Counted from the stretch's first letter, positions 1 through 6,741 are shown. The stretch is DNA of 7,740 bases from JAKBCQ01 sp021807585 (GCA_027325115.1 DAHWFG010000570.1:1-7740), one strand, 5' to 3'. Notes: generated from the sequence alone by a model not told the origin. A program made the numbers and translations.

Positions 1-66
1 CGGGCTTTGATTCGGTAATGTAAATCTGTGAATAAAAGCCGGCGTTTGAAACAGAAAATATCAAAA

Positions 67-97
67 CAAATAAGCTAAGATCACTTTTGCTTATTTG
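67..97 (-). terminator. Weak stem-loop at the 3' end of the DUF2135-domain gene
   Basis: CAAATAAGC (67-75) and GCTTATTTG (89-97) form a perfect 9-bp inverted repeat with a 13-nt loop. It overlaps the TAA stop (91-93) of the minus-strand gene. Read on the minus strand, the stem is followed by T-rich sequence (TTTTGATATTTTCTGTTT). That layout fits an intrinsic terminator, but the stem is mostly A-T pairs and overlaps the stop codon, so it may be weak or fortuitous. Confidence 0.3.
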
Positions 98-1428
98 GAT
101 GATTCGCCGTGTATTTCGTCGACCGAATCGCCTCGGTCGACCTTGAGCGTGAACGATTTGGTGCGTTGGTCGACGTTTTTGAGAATTCCCTTGTGGATTT
201 CAACCGTCCCCGCGTGCTTGATGCGGACCTTCCAGTGGACGGGTACGGCGTTATCGAGCCCGCCGAAGCCGGGGTAATAGTGCACGTACCACTTGTAAAC
301 GCCGGGAGGTCCTTTACCCGTGGTCCAGTAGATGTTTTCGGGACCGTAACCCTCGGTGTTGTCGACGTCGATCTCGCCGTGATTGGGGCTTGTTTTCTCG
401 AGCCACCAAATTTCCTTGCCGCCGGGCTCGGTGACGTGAAGATCGAGATCGACCTTGGCGTCCCAGATCAAGGTGAATTGCGGGTCGCCGACTTTGACTT
501 CGATCCCGCCGATGTTTTCTTTGCCGTTGCCGTAGCGAGCGATTCCGAAACCCTCTCCCGCGCCCCCTCCGCCCCCCGCGATGCTCGAAAGATCAAGCCC
601 CGCGCCGCTGCTCCCCGGCTTGTTCTTGGGCTTCGAGGTCGAAGCCGCGGGGTCGAGGTGAATCGCCGAGACGTCAAGCTTGGTGAGCTCTCCGGGGGTC
701 GGAGTTTTACTGTCGTCGTTGGGGTTGAGCGGGGCGTCGAGATCGCCGACACGGCCGAGGTCGGTTCCCTCGGCGATCCCGTTCAAATTGCCGAGGGTTT
801 CGCCGATTTTGGTCGAGAGTTCGGTCGGCTTGCGGAATTGTTGAGGAACGATAATCCAAAGCGCGAGAATCACGAGCAGAGCCGCGTGGAAACCGAGCGA
901 AGTGACGAAGCCTTTAATTCCCTCGGGGGTGAGGAACGAAACGGTTTCGGCCTCAACGAGCGGTTGTTTTTCGATCCGCAGCTTTTGCGGTTTGACCGCG
1001 GTCTTGCGGGGGGGTGGAGTCGCGGCGGGGACGGGAGGAGCGTTTTGGGGAGGCGCCTTCAAAGTGGGCGTCGGTACGCCGCGGGTCGCGCTCGTGCTCA
1101 CGGGCGATCCATTGACGAACGCCGATGGGGCGAATTCGCTCCGCGGGTCGCCGTTGCGGTCCCCCGCGCCGTTCTCGTCGGGAGAGGCTCCAGGGTCGGC
1201 GGAGCTTGGTGGAATAGCATCAAGCGACGGATCCCGCGTCGCGGGCGCCGATCGCCCCTCGAGGCCCGCGAGCCACACGGGCGCCTCGTCCTCGACGACC
1301 GAGGCGGGCTTGTTCGTAACCGTCGGCGCGGGTTTTCGGTCGTCCTCGAACGGGTCGACCTGAATCAAATTCCAGGTCGGTTCGGAGGAATCGGGCGTGC
1401 CGCGAATGGATCGGTTTTCGGGGGACAT
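91..1428 (-). CDS. Membrane-anchored protein with C-terminal DUF2135/YfaP-like domain
   Basis: A 445-residue protein of unknown role. Residues 1-170 are polar and rich in Pro, Ala and Asp, with a Pro-rich stretch at about 117-147, and are probably disordered and cytoplasmic. One hydrophobic segment (about 176-196, core HAALLVILALWIIV) should cross the inner membrane. A Gly/Ser-rich linker with a GGGGG run (285-289) leads to a compact domain at 315-430. That domain contains DLDLHVTEPGGKEIWW, then GEIDVDNTEGYGPENIYW, then PPGVYKWYVHYY, the pattern of the DUF2135/YfaP beta-sandwich family, usually extracytoplasmic. The ATG at 1426-1428 is chosen over the upstream ATG at 1516-1518 because GAGGG precedes it at good spacing and the intervening 30 residues are Arg/Ser/Thr-rich with no domain character. 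The gene diverges from larB. Its layout (cytoplasmic Pro-rich arm, one helix, periplasmic domain) recalls TonB- or GltJ-like proteins, but nothing here shows such a function. Confidence 0.85.
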   Translation of the reverse strand: MSPENRSIRGTPDSSEPTWNLIQVDPFEDDRKPAPTVTNKPASVVEDEAPVWLAGLEGRSAPATRDPSLDAIPPSSADPGASPDENGAGDRNGDPRSEFAPSAFVNGSPVSTSATRGVPTPTLKAPPQNAPPVPAATPPPRKTAVKPQKLRIEKQPLVEAETVSFLTPEGIKGFVTSLGFHAALLVILALWIIVPQQFRKPTELSTKIGETLGNLNGIAEGTDLGRVGDLDAPLNPNDDSKTPTPGELTKLDVSAIHLDPAASTSKPKNKPGSSGAGLDLSSIAGGGGGAGEGFGIARYGNGKENIGGIEVKVGDPQFTLIWDAKVDLDLHVTEPGGKEIWWLEKTSPNHGEIDVDNTEGYGPENIYWTTGKGPPGVYKWYVHYYPGFGGLDNAVPVHWKVRIKHAGTVEIHKGILKNVDQRTKSFTLKVDRGDSVDEIHGESSK

Positions 1429-1625
1429 CAGGAACCCTCGCCGGTCGCGCGAACGGGATGTCCAAGCGAGCTTCGTTATGTTACCACGCGTGTACCGCAA
1501 TTGGGTAGTCGACACCATTGCGGCGAACGCGACTTCAAGGCTACAAAAGATTGTACGCGAATCGAAGCGTTTGGATAAGAAAAAAGCGAAATCGTTCGAA
1601 CGGGCGTGAACGGGGACGTATCGAG
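1429..1625. promoter_or_regulatory. Divergent intergenic region, larB versus DUF2135-domain gene
   Basis: These 197 bp separate two divergent genes and must hold both promoters. The only plus-strand candidate I see is weak: TTGCGG (1518-1523), an 18-nt spacer, then TACAAA (1542-1547), followed by an A-rich stretch near 1577-1590. I see no convincing boxes in the minus direction and no clear operator palindrome. Planctomycete promoters often deviate from the sigma-70 consensus, so the individual boxes deserve little trust. Confidence 0.3.
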
Positions 1626-2498
1626 ATGGATTCGGGAGAGTTGAATCGACTTTTCGACGCGGTTTGGAAGCGCGAGCTCAAGCCCGACGAGGCGCTCGCG
1701 CGGATCAAAACCGCGCCATATGATCATGATATTGAGGGAGTGGCCAAGGTTGATTTGCATCGTCACGTGCGGTGCGGATTTCCAGAGGTCGTTTTCGGTC
1801 CCGGTAAGACCGACGATCAGATTGTGGCGATCTTAAGGACGCTGCTTGATCACGGTCAGGGGGGGCTGGTGACGCGGATCAGCGCGAAGACTGGAGAGCG
1901 ACTCGAGGGCGAGTTCACCGGCGGTTTTTATCACGACGCGGCGCGTACGTTTCGCGTTTCGTCGCCGGTCGATCCCGGTCCGAAGGTGGGGCGAGTGGTG
2001 ATTGTCACCGCGGGGACGAGCGATCTTCCCGTGGCCCACGAGGCGCGAGTGACCGCCGAGGCGTGGAATTGCGAAACGTCGCTGATCGCCGACGTCGGGG
2101 TTGCAGGGCTTCATCGTTTGCTCAACCGGCTTGGCGAGTTTGAAGGCGCGGACGTGATCGTGGTTGTCGCGGGGATGGAGGGTGCGTTGCCGAGCGTCGT
2201 CGGCGGACAGGTGTCTTGTCCGGTGATCGCGGTGCCGACTTCGGTCGGCTACGGCGCGAGCCTGGGGGGGCTTGCCGCGCTCCTGGGGATGCTTAACAGT
2301 TGTTCGTCAAACGTGGTGACGGTGAACATCGACGCCGGATTTAACGGCGGATATGTGGCGGGGTTGATCGCGCGGCGCGCCGGGTCCGCGCGGAACGCGT
2401 CCGGCGAAGGTTTGCACGCGGGGACCGACGGCGCGAGCGCCGCGAACGAGTCGAGGACGGCGAGCGGAGCGGAATCAAGAAAGCATGCAAGCAAATGA
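1626..2498 (+). CDS. larB: LarB, pyridinium-3,5-bisdicarboxylate mononucleotide synthase
   Basis: LarB carboxylates C5 of the pyridinium ring of nicotinic acid adenine dinucleotide and releases AMP, giving P2CMN, the first step of the nickel-pincer nucleotide cofactor of lactate racemase-type enzymes. The 290-residue product has the LarB N-terminal signature (DLHRHVRCGFPEVVFGPGKT, 43-62). A PurE-like core follows: VVIVTAGTSDLPVAHEA (124-140), ADVIVVVAGMEGALPSVVGG (175-194), PVIAVPTSVGYG (199-210), and GMLNSCSSNVVTVNIDAGFN (221-240). Cys226 in LNSC corresponds to the family's catalytic Cys that forms the adduct with the substrate. The ATG at 1626 matches the family N-terminus. The frame continues upstream to a TTG at 1518 but adds only Arg-rich residues. 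Residues after about 253 (SARNASGEG onward) form a low-complexity tail beyond the usual LarB end. larC and larE are not in the window. The gene overlaps nnrD by 4 bp, so the two are probably co-translated. Confidence 0.93.
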   Translation: MDSGELNRLFDAVWKRELKPDEALARIKTAPYDHDIEGVAKVDLHRHVRCGFPEVVFGPGKTDDQIVAILRTLLDHGQGGLVTRISAKTGERLEGEFTGGFYHDAARTFRVSSPVDPGPKVGRVVIVTAGTSDLPVAHEARVTAEAWNCETSLIADVGVAGLHRLLNRLGEFEGADVIVVVAGMEGALPSVVGGQVSCPVIAVPTSVGYGASLGGLAALLGMLNSCSSNVVTVNIDAGFNGGYVAGLIARRAGSARNASGEGLHAGTDGASAANESRTASGAESRKHASK

Positions 2499-3373
2499 AT
2501 ATAGAAGTAATTGATGCGATTCCGACGTTGCCTCCGAGACCGGTCGACGGTCACAAGGGGATGTTTGGATCGGTGTTGTTGATCGCGGGGAGCCGGGGAA
2601 TGGCGGGCGCCGCGGCGCTTGCGGGAGCGGCGGCGTTGCGATCGGGAGCGGGTTTGGTGACGGTCGCGTCGCCCGCGGAGGTCCAGCCGACGGTGGCGAG
2701 TTTTGAGCCGTCGTACATGACGTATCCGCTTCCGCAGGATCACGCGGGTTTGATCGATTTCGCGGCGGGTCGACCGATCTTGGAGAAATTGCTCGAGCGT
2801 GCGACGGTCGTGGCGATCGGCCCGGGGATGGGTCGAGGCGAGGGGGTTGAGGCGACGGTGGCGTGGGCGATAGAGGCGGTACAAACGCCTCTCGTGATCG
2901 ACGCCGACGGGTTGAACGCGCTCGAGGGGAGGCTCGAATTATTGGCGAGGCGTCCCGCGGCGACGATCCTGACGCCGCATCCCGGCGAATTGGCGCGGCT
3001 GACGGGGCGAAAAACCGCGTCGATTCAGGCCGATCGTCAAGCCGCGGCGATCGAGCCCGCGCGGCGGTTCGAGCGATTGGTGGTCGTGCTCAAAGGAGCG
3101 GGGACGATCGTCACCGACGGCGATAAATACTACGTGAACACATCGGGAAATCCTGGAATGGCGACGGGCGGAACGGGAGACGTTCTGACCGGCGTGATCG
3201 CGGCGCTGGTGGCGCAGCGGGTTCCCGTGTTCGAGGCGGCGCAGCTTGGCGTTTACGCGCACGGGCTGGCGGGGGACATCGCGCGTGATCAGAACGGTGC
3301 GATCGGCATGATCGCGGGCGACGTCGTCGATTCGCTCGCCGACGCTTTTGAACATCTGGAGGCTTATTCATGA
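2495..3373 (+). CDS. nnrD: ADP-dependent NAD(P)H-hydrate dehydratase (stand-alone NnrD)
   Basis: NnrD dehydrates the S form of hydrated NADH or NADPH back to the working cofactor, using ADP (bacteria) as phosphate donor; it is a cytosolic metabolite-repair enzyme of the ribokinase-like fold. The 292 residues carry the full motif series: HKGMFGSVLLIAGS (20-33), GPGMG (109-113), DADGLN (136-141), LTPHPGE (159-165), LKGAGT (199-204) and NTSGNPGMATGGTGDVLTG (215-233), with Asp229 of GGTGD as the expected catalytic residue. The length fits a lone dehydratase. The epimerase half (NnrE/YjeF N-domain) found fused in many bacteria is absent and must be encoded elsewhere, if present. The start is the ATG inside the larB stop (ATGA, 2495-2498). 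No strong Shine-Dalgarno precedes it, consistent with translational coupling to larB. Confidence 0.95.
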   Translation: MNIEVIDAIPTLPPRPVDGHKGMFGSVLLIAGSRGMAGAAALAGAAALRSGAGLVTVASPAEVQPTVASFEPSYMTYPLPQDHAGLIDFAAGRPILEKLLERATVVAIGPGMGRGEGVEATVAWAIEAVQTPLVIDADGLNALEGRLELLARRPAATILTPHPGELARLTGRKTASIQADRQAAAIEPARRFERLVVVLKGAGTIVTDGDKYYVNTSGNPGMATGGTGDVLTGVIAALVAQRVPVFEAAQLGVYAHGLAGDIARDQNGAIGMIAGDVVDSLADAFEHLEAYS

Positions 3374-3574
3374 TAAATCCATAACGTTGCATTCATCGAC
3401 GTGTTTTGACATTTCAAGACGCCGATGGAGAACGATTTGTCGGATCCCTCTCCGCGCGGATCGATTCGCCGGCGTATACTGGAATGGATCGAAATGGTTA
3501 TGATTCATAAATTTTGCCGGCCGACGTGACGTGATGCGACCGCCGCGATCTGACAAATAACGGGAGATGACAGC
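3374..3574 (+). promoter_or_regulatory. Intergenic leader of the coiled-coil gene
   Basis: This 201-bp gap follows the larB-nnrD operon. GGGAG at 3562-3566 lies 8 nt before the GTG at 3575 and is a good Shine-Dalgarno that fixes that start. TATACT at 3475-3480 resembles a -10 box, but no -35-like hexamer lies at proper spacing. A perfect TTGACA at 3406-3411 has no matching -10. I see no convincing terminator for the upstream operon. Confidence 0.35.
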
Positions 3575-4084
3575 GTGTCCTCGCAAGAAAATCCTTCGCC
3601 TCCGTTTTGGACTTATCGCATGGAAGTGTCTCCGACCGGGCAAAATCCGGGCGCCTACGCGTCCAACATGACCGATCCGATCGCGCTTTTGCATTTACTG
3701 ATCAATTTGCAATCGCAGATGCTCGAGGTTCAGCGGCAAACGTTCGAGGTCGAGCGGCAACAACTCGAACTCGCTCGCGAGGCGTCGGCGATCGCGCGCG
3801 ATCAGCGGATGCGGCAGATCGCCGAACTCGAACGGTGGCAGACAAGCCACGAAGGGGTTGTCGACGACTGCAAAGAGGCGCTCTCGCAACTCGAAAGCGT
3901 GCACGCCGCGCTGATGCGCGAGATGACCGATTTCATCGCCGAAAATCACGAAAACCTCCGCGAGGGAGATTTCTCGCTCACCGATTTCGTCGACCGCTTC
4001 GGGCCCAGGCTCGCTCATCTCAACACGATGCTCTCGATCCTCAGACCCCTCGCCGCCGTCATCAAAAAATCCGACGGGAATTAA
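3575..4084 (+). CDS. Uncharacterised coiled-coil protein
   Basis: I do not recognise a family for this 169-residue protein. Residues 1-32 are polar and Pro/Ser/Asn-rich. Residues 38-115 are almost continuous heptad-like helix rich in Gln, Glu, Arg and Leu (for example VQRQTFEVERQQLELAREAS at 52-71), predicting a long coiled coil. A second helical part (about 130-165, FSLTDFVDRFGPRLAHLN then MLSILRPLAAVI) closes the protein. There is no signal peptide or membrane segment, so it is likely cytosolic. The GTG start is supported by GGGAG 8 nt upstream. GC-rich codon use matches its neighbours. It lies 81 bp before the TAXI-type gene on the same strand, so the two could share a transcript or function, though a candidate promoter lies between them. 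A longer +1-shifted frame over the same DNA reads as Arg/Asp-rich noise. Confidence 0.8.
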   Translation: MSSQENPSPPFWTYRMEVSPTGQNPGAYASNMTDPIALLHLLINLQSQMLEVQRQTFEVERQQLELAREASAIARDQRMRQIAELERWQTSHEGVVDDCKEALSQLESVHAALMREMTDFIAENHENLREGDFSLTDFVDRFGPRLAHLNTMLSILRPLAAVIKKSDGN

Positions 4085-4088
4085 CAAT

Positions 4089-4118
4089 TTTACGCTTGCA
4101 CATGTTAAAACTTATAAA
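4089..4118 (+). promoter_or_regulatory. Candidate promoter of the TAXI-type gene
   Basis: TTTACG (4089-4094), an 18-nt spacer and TATAAA (4113-4118) approximate sigma-70 boxes in a distinctly AT-rich patch just after the coiled-coil gene. The distance to the ATG at 4166 is about 47 nt. The hexamers are imperfect (4/6 and 5/6), so this is a suggestion only. Confidence 0.33.
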
Positions 4119-4165
4119 ATAACGATCCGTCTAAAGGGGCCGCGGGGCGCAACTTTGGTGATATT

Positions 4166-5770
4166 ATGTTTATGTGCTTGTTTGCCTCGGCTCGCGGCGG
4201 ACGGCCGTCGACTTACCTGCGGATCGCGGCGGCGCCGATCGCGGCCGCTTTGATCCTCGGTTGGTTCATCGCGCGGGCCCGCGACGATCGAGCACTAAAG
4301 CGCCCGTTGAAAGTCGCGACCGGCTCGTCCGCGACGACGCGGATGCGACTATTAAACGCCTTCGTCGAGGGGGCGCGAGTGGAAGGCGTGCCGATCGAAA
4401 TCGCTGCGACAAAAGGCTCGGTCGAAGCGTGTCGGAAAGTCGAATCGGGCGAGGTCGACTTGGCGCTCGTCCTCGGATCGCGCGATTTCTCGGAATTTCC
4501 GCGGCTCCGCCAGATCGCTGCGCTTCATGTTGAACCGATGCACCTGTTAGTAAAAGCCGATCTTTATGAAAGCGTATCCAGCGATATTCATAGCCTTGAA
4601 GGCAAGCGAGTCCTGGCCGTCGGGTTCGCGGATTCGGCGACGCTTCAATTCTCCAACATGCTGCTTGATATGCTTGGGCTCAGGTTCGAATCCGATGATC
4701 CCGCGGCCGAAGCCCCGCGGATCGGCGCTCGGGAGGGGGGCGCGAGCGAATCCGACCGCGATCGCGCGGACGAGATTTCGACTCCGGACTCCTCACCGAT
4801 CGTCGCCGGCGCCAAAGCTGCGGCTCCGAAACCGATCGCGCGAGCAGGGATCGTATATCGAGCGAATTTCGATCTCGAATCGCTTGCTCCCACGACTCGC
4901 GCCGACGAAATCCCCGACGCGATTTTCGTCGTCTCGACCCTTCCCTCGCTTCGCATTCGTGAGCTCGTGGAAAGATTCGAATATCGCCTCGTTCCCCTCC
5001 CCTACGCCGACGCGATCGCCCTCTCGGCGATCGAAGAGCCTCATGCCGTATTGCCCGATTCTCATGCGAGTATTCTTCATAAAGAATTTATTCATGAAGT
5101 AACGATACCTCAATTCGCTTATCAGATCGACCCTCCCGTCCCTCGGACCGCGATCCGCACGCTCGGATTGCGGGTGTTGCTGGTGGGACGCGACGATCTC
5201 GATCCCGATCGCGTCGAATCGGTGTTGAAGTTGATCTTCCGCACGCGATTCGCGCGGCTCGTTCGGCCCAGGCTCGACGTCGCGGGAATGAAGGGATACG
5301 CCGAACTTCCGTGGCACGCCGGATCGCTCAGTTATTTCAATCATGATGAGCCGTTTATTACCGCGGAATCGATCGACGAGCTCGAGAAAACGATGACGAT
5401 CGTCGGCACGATCGCCGGGGGTATGCTCGTTTCGTGGCAATGGATTCGAAGCCGAAAGGCCGCGGCGCGCGATCGCCGCTTCCAGGTTTATCTCATGAAG
5501 GTGAGCGAGATCGATCGGCGGGCGCTCGATTTTGAGATTGCCGACTCGTTCGACGTTGCCTCGCTCGCTCTGCTTCAACGCGAGCTCGGCGTCCTCAAGA
5601 ACGAGGCGATCGAGAAGTTCGCCGAGGGAGAAATCGGCGGCGAATCGCTCTTAAACGGCTTCCTGGCGCACGTCAACGATTCGCGCGACAACATCACGCG
5701 GTTGATCCTCCACGCGCGATCGGGCGATGTCTCCGCGCACGAACCGCAAGATCAACCCAAGAATTCCTAA
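4166..5770 (+). CDS. Membrane-anchored TAXI-family (TRAP-type) solute-binding protein
   Basis: TAXI proteins are periplasmic binding proteins, usually feeding TRAP permeases fused as DctQM. Here 534 residues begin with a signal-anchor (19-36, RIAAAPIAAALILGWFIA). The first binding lobe follows: LKVATGSSATTRMRLLNAF (48-66), a low-residency segment with VESGEVDLALVLGSRDF (92-108), then the lobe connection EGKRVLAVGFADSATLQFSN (145-164). An Ala/Glu/Asp-rich insert (about 174-228) is unusual for the family. Residues 229-400 complete the fold and end with LPWHAGSLSYFNHDEP, like the HPGA/aryF motif near TAXI C-termini. A second hydrophobic helix (about 409-425, TMTIVGTIAGGMLVSWQW) and a charged helical domain (430-518) follow. 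The binding domain would thus be outside and the C-terminal domain inside. No permease gene is adjacent, so sensing or scaffolding is as likely as transport. ATG 4166 is used with a weak GGTG site. An in-frame ATG at 4172 is an alternative. Confidence 0.82.
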   Translation: MFMCLFASARGGRPSTYLRIAAAPIAAALILGWFIARARDDRALKRPLKVATGSSATTRMRLLNAFVEGARVEGVPIEIAATKGSVEACRKVESGEVDLALVLGSRDFSEFPRLRQIAALHVEPMHLLVKADLYESVSSDIHSLEGKRVLAVGFADSATLQFSNMLLDMLGLRFESDDPAAEAPRIGAREGGASESDRDRADEISTPDSSPIVAGAKAAAPKPIARAGIVYRANFDLESLAPTTRADEIPDAIFVVSTLPSLRIRELVERFEYRLVPLPYADAIALSAIEEPHAVLPDSHASILHKEFIHEVTIPQFAYQIDPPVPRTAIRTLGLRVLLVGRDDLDPDRVESVLKLIFRTRFARLVRPRLDVAGMKGYAELPWHAGSLSYFNHDEPFITAESIDELEKTMTIVGTIAGGMLVSWQWIRSRKAAARDRRFQVYLMKVSEIDRRALDFEIADSFDVASLALLQRELGVLKNEAIEKFAEGEIGGESLLNGFLAHVNDSRDNITRLILHARSGDVSAHEPQDQPKNS

Positions 5771-6107
5771 CGCGGGGAAGCCGCAAAAATACCAACCCGA
5801 CGCGCTATTTTTGGTGTTGCGCTTTTCCTCGGGGGACGAAGAGTAAGTCGTTCATTGACAAGAGATTAGATAACAGCTAAGTCGATCATCTGGTTTGGAG
5901 CCGAAGCCGGAAATGCCGTTCAAATACAATCACGATGCGCGAGCGAGCGAGTGAGTCGTTTTATTTCGAAAGTACGCACTCGCTCGCGCTTCGTGCTTGC
6001 ATTACAGATATATTCACATATGTAATTTCAATACCGAAGGAAAAGGAAACGCGCAAAACTAATCCGCGCGTCGGGTTGGTATGATTGCGGCTTCGCCGCG
6101 TTTGGAA
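5764..6107. repeat. 344-bp noncoding element bounded by imperfect inverted repeats (MITE-like)
   Basis: Positions 5764-5805 and 6066-6107 are inverted copies of each other, identical at about 38 of 42 positions. The shared core includes GAAGCCGCAA and ATACCAACCCGACGCGC. With small indels the similarity continues inward to about 5833 on the left (TTGCGC then TTTTCCT, CGG) and 6034 on the right. The left arm contains the TAA stop of the TAXI-type gene. The element fills the gap between that gene and the convergent OmdA gene. I see no open frame inside, no transposase and no clear target-site duplication. The layout fits a non-autonomous mobile element or a REP-derived composite. The core resembles GCGTCGGGTTRGTA-type dispersed repeats I recall from planctomycete genomes, which I cannot verify here. 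Confidence 0.7.
5931..5995. repeat. Strong internal hairpin within the inverted-repeat element
   Basis: The left arm (5931-5953, CACGATGCGCGAGCGAG then CGAGTG) and right arm (5977-5995, CACTCGCTCGCGCTTCGTG) pair over about 18 bp with one mismatch and a 4-nt bulge caused by an extra GAGC/CGAG unit on the left. The loop is AT-rich (about 23 nt). There is no T tract on either side, so it does not look like an intrinsic terminator. A smaller ATTACA/TGTAAT repeat (6001-6006, 6021-6026) follows. Confidence 0.7.
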
Positions 6108-6128
6108 GAGGACGAATGTAACGTAGGA

Positions 6129-6692
6129 TTAAGGATGAAATGTTTTACCTTGCTCCAGCATGGCAAGAATCATTTTCATCCGTTTTTCTCTGGTTTCAGG
6201 CTTCTTCGCCGTTTCAAGTCGATAAACAATCGCATAAACATTAGCTTTGTTTAGTGTGTTGAAAAATGCTTCCGCTTTCTGATTTTTACTCAATTCCTTC
6301 AGAAAATCTTCCGGCGGGGCGGCGTCCCTGGATGAAGTATAGGCGGTTTCCCATCGGCCGTCGGCTTTTGCGGCTTCAACCGCCTCCATTCCCGCCGGTG
6401 TCATTTCACCAGCTTTAATAAGACGTTCCACATTTTGAGTGTTTCTTTTCGACCACCCGCTTTTGGGGCGTCTCGGTGTAAAATTCTGAAGCCAGGATAG
6501 GTTGTCGAAGGTATTTTTCCGGCCGTCAATCCATCCATAACAAAGAGCCTGATCAAGCGCTTCAGCATAGGTCAGGGATTTCTCATGCGAATCTTTTTTG
6601 AAAATGCGCAACCATATACCCTCCGAGTCCGCATGGTTTTGTTCCAGCCAATGTCGGAAATCCAGAGCCGTTTTGAAATGTAAGGTTTCCAT
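6129..6692 (-). CDS. YdeI/OmpD-associated (OmdA) family protein
   Basis: This intact 187-residue protein matches the YdeI/OmpD-associated family (OmdA, linked to bacteriocin protection in its naming), whose biochemical role is not settled. Diagnostic parts are the N-terminal FKTALDFRHWLEQNH (6-20) and GIWLRIFKK (25-33), the highly conserved EALDQALCYGWIDGR (44-58), FTPRRPKSGWSKRN (71-84), the C-terminal helix from about 142, and ETAKKPETREKRM (160-172). The length is normal for the family and no signal peptide is seen, so it is cytosolic. GGGG lies about 10 nt before the ATG (6690-6692) and supports that start. Codon use is much less GC-biased than in the genes to the left (many AAA, TTT and AAT codons), which points to horizontal acquisition. 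It lies just downstream of a decayed DUF1697 gene in the same orientation, probably the remains of an imported operon. The local promoter is unclear. Confidence 0.9.
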   Translation of the reverse strand: METLHFKTALDFRHWLEQNHADSEGIWLRIFKKDSHEKSLTYAEALDQALCYGWIDGRKNTFDNLSWLQNFTPRRPKSGWSKRNTQNVERLIKAGEMTPAGMEAVEAAKADGRWETAYTSSRDAAPPEDFLKELSKNQKAEAFFNTLNKANVYAIVYRLETAKKPETREKRMKMILAMLEQGKTFHP

Positions 6693-6741
6693 GAACCGTT
6701 CCCCTTGATCGCGCCATAACCGGAAGAGTATTCGTGGTCGT

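Noticed and set aside
109..1578. 489-codon plus-strand frame opposite the DUF2135-domain gene
   Set aside because: The minus strand encodes a recognisable domain and membrane helix. The plus frame is an antisense shadow typical of GC-rich genes.
1518..1625. Extended LarB N-terminus from TTG 1518
   Set aside because: The extra 36 residues are Arg-rich and unlike the family. ATG 1626 gives the expected N-terminus.
3406..3434. Perfect TTGACA as a -35 box
   Set aside because: No -10-like hexamer lies 15-19 nt downstream, so it is probably chance.
3607..4122. Long overlapping plus-strand frame over the coiled-coil gene
   Set aside because: It reads as Arg/Asp-rich sequence without domain character and lacks a ribosome-binding site. 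The GTG frame at 3575 has GGGAG at proper spacing and a coherent coiled coil.
4793..5578. 261-codon minus-strand frame inside the TAXI-type gene
   Set aside because: It is Arg-rich with no motifs, while the plus-strand frame shows TAXI family motifs throughout.
5764..6107. Long inverted repeat as a bidirectional terminator
   Set aside because: The arms are about 260 nt apart, and neither they nor the inner hairpin are followed by a T tract.
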